A DNA stretch of 64,000 nucleotides from Ehretia macrophylla (Eukaryota > Streptophyta > Magnoliopsida > Boraginales > Ehretiaceae): contig CM075783.1 of NCBI GenBank assembly GCA_037974665.1, forward strand, positions 40,747,712-40,811,711, written 5' to 3'. A program made the translations under genes and the position numbers. The notes under the pieces are model-generated. The model did not search any database and had not been told where the DNA came from. It was given only the letters and a program-made list of their open reading frames with translations. Below, piece by piece: positions 58,844-64,000 of this stretch (positions are counted from its first letter, which is position 1; each line of letters starts with the position of its first letter).

Positions 58844-60263
58844 TGGTGTGCTGTCGCAGATAACCAAAAATAAAACCTGTACTCTGAAAAATATATGTAA
58901 TAGCGCGAGTAAGGATCGTTCCCAAAGAGAGTATCTAGCCAAATTTTGTGCTCTGTGAACAAGGTTGGGGGGGGAGGGGAGGGGAGGGGGTTGAGTTTAA
59001 CATAAAATAAAAAAAAAAAGGATAACTAAAAAGCAATTCAGATTAAAGTGTCAAAATTAATCAAAGGAGCAAACCTTGGTCTTAGTCAACATCCACCATC
59101 GGAATCTTGTAACTGATCATTGATGCAAATATATATCAATTCAAACTTTAAATATTCACCGTTGGAATTATTTTTCTATCTCTTCTTAATTATAGTTAAT
59201 CAGAATACACGCAACCTAATTAACCCTAACTACTAAACAACCTTAGGCACGCGCTAAAAGTTTAATCCAGTAGTAGCCTTAAGAATTAGACAGATCGATG
59301 AAGCTAAACAACACAAGTACAAGCGGTTGCATTTAATAAGTTGAACGTTCTTTATAAGATCAAATAATCTTTGACGCAGCAAATCATTAAATCCTAGTCA
59401 CTTCGCAAGTTAGAGGGATCAAACAATTACGGATTTGATATCTAACCTAGCAATAGATTATAACGAGTAATAAACTAGTAGGCCTCCTAACAATCAAATG
59501 AGATAATCATGAAATTAACACAGAAGAACATTCAATATTTAAAGCATAAATTGAACAATAAAAACTAATTAGATCTCACAGTTTTCTTAATTCCGAGGCT
59601 TCAGTTTCATTCAACCAAGAATAAAAGTTTAGTCACGCAAAGCCATGAAGAGAACTCGAAAAATAAGAGGAGAGTAAGAGAGGTTGTCGAAATCTTATGA
59701 TTTCTCCTTTTATTTATAGTTTATGAAGCCTACAAAATAATGGAATCCTAATCTAAATAGAATAAGGGAAATATTAAAGATAAAGTAAAGTCTTAATTTA
59801 ACTAGGAAATCTTAAAACAACTAGAAAAGTCTTAAAATAATTAGGATAGCTAAAATAGCTGCAATTTTCGTGCACCACCTCTTCCACCATCTTCTAAAAG
59901 CTTCTAGATAAATAACATTCCAGCACATTAAACAGCACAGGTGCAGCAACTTCACATCCAATTTCGACCTGGATGTAGCGAGTATCTCTCAAAACTCAAA
60001 ACATAAAAGTTGTAGATCTTCTTCTTGGATTTCCAGAACATCTTTAATCGCCTCAATCGGAGCTCGGATGAGAGAGTTATGCCCAAAAAATGTAACAGTG
60101 TCGGGGCTATCCAGAATTGCGCGATTTAACTTCGTTTTGCACTTAACGCCTCCATTTGCATCCTAAATCAAAATATAAAAATAATGAGTGTATTTAGGCA
60201 TCTAATAGGTGTAAAAGATTAAACATTAAGGGAGAAAAAATATGACATTTTGCATTCTTATTA
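58844..60263 (-). repeat. 5' LTR of Athila
   Basis: It matches 40049-41474 along its length. On the plus strand it carries GGGGGGGGAGGGGAGGGGAG near 58967, where the other LTR has an unbroken G run. Confidence 0.88.
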
Positions 60264-60268
60264 GCCTC

Positions 60269-60660
60269 CGAATTTTATTGATATTTGAGCCTCAGCTTTC
60301 TTTGGGGTGAGTTCTACTTACTGAGCATTGTTTCACTAACTACTTTATTTGACTCTTACAGATAAGAACGAGTAAATAGAAGGGTTAAGGTTCCCTGATT
60401 TTGACTGCGAGATTTGACGAATGAGTTTAGATTTTTCTGTGTTAAGATTTTAATAAACATATGTATTTAAGATATTTCAAGCTTTTATCTTTATGAGGTT
60501 TTAGAAGCTCTGTTTTGTTGTATTTATTTCAAGGATTATATTAGTTTAACTTATTGTTGCTTTTTTGGTTTTAGAGCTTTGCGGGTTTAAGAAGTTGATT
60601 TTCTTAGGTTCGCGGCAGTCATGTTCTTGAATTTGTCTCAGCAAATTTGGGAGAGTGACA
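60269..60660 (+). mobile_element. LTR-like sequence, right part
   Basis: This is the continuation of 39334-40048 after the Athila insertion. It ends AATTTGGGAGAGTGACA, a Ty3-type LTR end. 'gagcctcagctttctttggg' and 'tactgagcattg' resemble phrases in the R/U5 half of other plant Ty3 LTRs. Confidence 0.5.
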
Positions 60661-61158
60661 TAAGTTGGAAATAGGCATTAGGAAAGTGCATGCTACCTAT
60701 AGCCCTTTGGTCTATTGGTATATTTTTTGTGTGATTACGAAAAATTATGAGATCAATTTTTGTAAATGATATTTTTTATTATATAGTTTAGGCTACCCCT
60801 AAATAAATATAAATAAATAAAGGACTTCAAAAGGCTGCTTATATTCAAAGAATGAAGATAAGTTCTGCCGACTATATTACCAACAAAAAAAAAAGTTCTG
60901 CCGACTAGTTCGTACAATTACAAATTTGAAAACATTCAATATTCAAATAGATAAATATCTCATTTCAGCAAAAAAAAAAAAAAATAGATAAATATCTCAT
61001 CTATTGTTTCTTAATGTCAGATGGAGTTGTTCGATAGATTTGAATCTCCTAATAATATAATAATATTAATAAGAAGATCAATAGAAGCGAGGTAATATAT
61101 ATAATTATGTTGAAATAATTTAAACTACTGAGTGTATGTAATTATCAAATAAGTACAT
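60661..61158. other. Intergenic, AT-rich
   Basis: The missing 5' half of the GDSL gene was looked for here on the minus strand and not found. A-runs and short near-duplicates ('agataaatatctcat' twice) are present. Confidence 0.4.
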
Positions 61159-63654
61159 TGTGACTCCCGAGATTTAGCCATGCATTCAATTACTGTTGCA
61201 TCCCTTGTTTGCGCATTTACTTTTGTGCTTTACTAACTGACTTCTGTGACTACTATTCACTCCGTTTTTAAACTGCATTCTATTAGTGAATTAGCATTTT
61301 TATTAAATCATATTAAATGTTAGAGTAGTGGGAAAAATGTGCAATTGAGCTAGAGGCGATAGGAGAGCTCGTTTAGAAAATGCTTTTAGTGGTTCAATGA
61401 ATAGTGTTACGTAACAAAACTTGGTAAATTAATTAGCTAGCTCACATCCTTCACTTTTGGCTCGTTTTAAGCTTACTACATGCATTATAATTGACCACTT
61501 AAGCACCTAAACTTGACTCCACCCAACTATCACCTTATATATTATACATTAGCTCATAACTTAGAAAAACAAAACAAAAAAATTGCTGAAAGTTACTGTG
61601 CAAGGCCGAGAGCAGCTAGGAGGAGGAGAAAGTGATTTTTTGCTCTTCAAATCTTCAATCCAAGCCTCCCCAAGACTAGAGCAAGTAGTGTAGGGTGTGT
61701 GCAAGCTTCCTAGGTGTTCCTACGTGCATTGGTGAGGGTTTTCACGGCTTATTTTCGCATTTCTAAATAGTTGCCATTTTCTTGATTTGTTGAAAATGTG
61801 ATCAAATGATATTGTATTGATTATCTATGCTATTATACCTTGCATATAAGTGCTAGAGAACATATTTGAGCCATTGTTTCGCTTTTTAAACGGTTAAAAT
61901 CGTTAGTTTAATTTATGAGGTGAATAATGACGTTTTTCTAGGGTTTTGTGTAATTGCACGTATTAGCTTGATTCAACACTCCTAATAGATGCCTTAGGTG
62001 CTAATGAAGGTAGTCTAATAACCCCGTGCACTTGAATTTCTCTAGAATCGCATAAAACGTAAAATAGCCGACTTTAACAAAGGGGCTTCGGGGTTAATGC
62101 GAATCCGGGTGGATTCGGGCTTCACTTCTCGTATTCTTAGGCTACCTAGGTGCTATAGAAGCTTTGATAACCCTTGTTTGAAGCCCGGATAAGGTATGTG
62201 TAGTTTAAAGCCATAAGAGGGAATTTGGGACTTCAGGGATATTTGCGGGTGTTTGAATGAGTTAGAGGGTTGAAAGGGATCCTTGAGGGTTAGTTAGAAG
62301 GTAGGGAGAGTTTTCCTTTGAAATTGATCATTAACTTGGGATTGGAAGAGAAATAGTGTGAAAAACAAAGGGGTTTAAGTGCAATTTCGGTTGTCTCACG
62401 CTTCTAAGTCCATGGCATGACTCCTTGAGTGTTTAAATGTGGTTTCAAGTTGATTTGGAGCTTTCGGTATGATTCCATGCTTATCATGTATATGACCCTT
62501 TGTAAAACTGCTTATTAGCTTATATAATTGCTTCTATTCTAATTGCATCGAGGTCAACCTACTTTGTTGATCCTCCTATGTGTTATTGCTTATATTATTG
62601 ATATTAACTTGCCAATATAAAGTGCATTGCATAGTGGTTGCGCAACCATAGTGTCAGGGGCGGATGTGTTGAATATCGGTTGGGCGGCAGAGGGCTTGCC
62701 AATGGATATTCAAACTCCGTGCTCTATTCCCTCACTCGCCTGGTCCGGAGATTGCCAGGGGGTGTTGGGTCGTAGGATTATCGGGATACATCCGGAGTAC
62801 ACCCACTGGAGTATTTGGGGTTATGCCGGCTTATCGTGATCGTGATCGTGGTTCGTGGATCGTGAATGAAGACCAGTGAAGATTGGTGTATAGGGGTTAT
62901 GTGAAATGTATCCTTTCAAGTGTGTGGTTATTTAAGCTATCATTGTTTCTTAAATTGCTCAATTGTTATTGCTGTTAACTGTATTACTCGTTGCATTGCA
63001 CGCCCCGGGACCTTATCCCTCACTGGGCAACAGTGGTTGCTCATATCTCGATATATGTTTCAGGAGACGCTGAGGGTGATCCCCAGCTTGTTGAGATAGT
63101 TGAGGAGGAGGAAGTTCAGACTGATCCTTTATCTTAGTTGTTGTGCCTGATAGCTTGAGGTGGTTTATATTCTTGCTGTTATGTGGAAGGCTCATCTGTT
63201 TATCTTATGTCCTATTTTGTAACCTGAGGGCTATGTATATGCTTGTTGTACAAGTTGAAGGATAGTTGATTGTGGTGTAGATTTGGAAGCCTATGTCTTG
63301 TAATAACTTATGTTTCTGCTTTTATTCACTTTGCATGCTTGGGAGTGATTGGCTTAATGAAGAATGTTTTATCCTTTAAGTATGTTTTAATGTTATCCTA
63401 GAATGTCATATCTATTAGACTATGTTGTAAACAAAGTTACTTGCATGCTTGTGTGGTTTTGGAACTGTTGGTTGCTTCAAGGCTCGGTTGGCCTTGAATC
63501 TTTAAATATTTAGCCATGAAAAGCTTGTTTATCTTGTGGTTACCTTATTTGAGAGTTTACAGGTTTTCAGAATGTCCATGGTACAGGAGAGACTCTGTCT
63601 GTGTGTCGGGTCCAGACTTAACTTCTAGCTTGGGGGTTGGGTCGGGGTGTGACA
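61159..63654 (+). mobile_element. Solo LTR of the chromovirus family, second copy
   Basis: It starts TGTGACTCCCGAGATTTAGC and ends GGTCGGGGTGTGACA. The flanks TACAT (61154-61158) and TTCAT (63655-63659) match at 4 of 5 bases. It closely parallels the solo LTR at 23493-25983, but its last part (63560-63654) is closer to the full-length element's LTR ends. Confidence 0.85.
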
Positions 63655-63659
63655 TTCAT

Positions 63660-64000
63660 CACCATGATCTCCTTAAAATCAGAACATTATTACATATCTA
63701 AATCTATTGTCAGATAGTGATTTTTCGTGATTAAAAAAAGTCCAAAAGTTCGATATTTTTTCATCACAAATATTGCATACTCCTTAATTGACTTACGACA
63801 TACCTTTAGACCCGTTGTTGAATCATGAAGTTAATTAGCCTTAGAATAGATCTAATGTGATCTTGTATAAATGAGTTCTACGTTATTAACAAAAAAAAAA
63901 ATCTCATCTACATTATAATGATATTGGAAATAAGTGTCTCAGCCATTAAAACCATTAAAGGCCATAGATATATTCGGTTGTTTCTTCATTAATTTCTTTT
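63660..64000. other. Intergenic to window end
   Basis: AT-rich sequence with no recognised feature. Confidence 0.4.

Larger units (their letters stand above)
40049..60263 (-). mobile_element. Athila-type Ty3 retrotransposon, interrupted
   Basis: Two LTRs of about 1.42 kb lie at 40049-41474 and 58844-60263. A primer site complementary to tRNA-Asp (TGGCGCCGTTGCCGGGGA) and the domain order gag, protease, RT, RNase H, integrase on the minus strand identify an Athila element. Flanking GCCTT (40044-40048) and GCCTC (60264-60268) fit a 5-bp target duplication with one change. A chromovirus sits inside its integrase. Without that insert it would be about 10.3 kb. Many stops make it inactive. Confidence 0.9.

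Noticed and set aside
39326..60675. ATAGG as target duplication of the outer LTR
   Set aside because: ATAGG occurs at both ends (39326-39330, 60671-60675), but it would give termini without TG...CA. Probably coincidence.

Overview
The window looks like repeat-rich nuclear DNA of a flowering plant, probably a dicot. It carries plant lineages of Ty1/copia, Ty3 chromovirus (Tekay-like), Ty3 Athila, LINE, CACTA, Mutator-like, hAT and PIF/Harbinger elements. Fragments of plant-type genes (GDSL esterase/lipase, FAD-dependent monooxygenase) and a plastid 23S rRNA fragment are also present. I cannot name the species. I see no intact conventional protein-coding gene. The gene-like pieces are broken or partial exons, apart from one small speculative two-exon candidate.

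Layout. 1-2815: 3' part of a Tnt1/Tork-like copia element with its 3' LTR, inserted into a dead LINE (2816-4865, minus). 5418-6380: a Mutator-like element with long inverted repeats. 6461-7138: a 5'-truncated LINE. 8022-10645: a tandemly duplicated exon of an FAD monooxygenase pseudogene. 11135-14402: a non-autonomous CACTA element sitting in a 55-bp tandem repeat. 15723-16054: a possible small minus-strand gene start. 17481-17858: a hAT MITE. 18054-20984: an unrecognised exon split in frame by a 2.6-kb solo LTR. 21532-21662: plastid 23S rRNA fragment. 22541-23358: a second Mutator-like element. 23493-25983: a Tekay-type solo LTR. 27274-27598: a LINE tail. 28038-32264: a gag-protease-only deletion derivative of a Ty3 element. 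32569-33625: a PIF/Harbinger-like MITE swollen by AAT/ATT triplets. 34658-34760: a tRNA-related SINE. 35420-36451: a MITE next to a large hairpin-forming repeat. 37331-37670: a 173-bp tandem duplication. 38366-39333: the 3' part of a GDSL esterase gene.

From 39334 to 60660 there is a nested stack. A roughly 1.1-kb LTR abuts the GDSL gene. It is interrupted by an Athila element (40049-60263), which is itself interrupted by a complete Tekay-type chromovirus (44151-54098) with 5-bp target duplications TATAT. A further solo LTR of the chromovirus family lies at 61159-63654.

I found no evidence of an undescribed cellular system. The observations most worth checking are the nested stack, the in-frame exon across a solo LTR, the gag-only element with its 18-bp peptide repeats, the long hairpin at 35808-36451, and the small two-exon candidate near 15.8 kb. 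All boundaries were read by eye from termini and target-site duplications. No database search, alignment or expression data was available.
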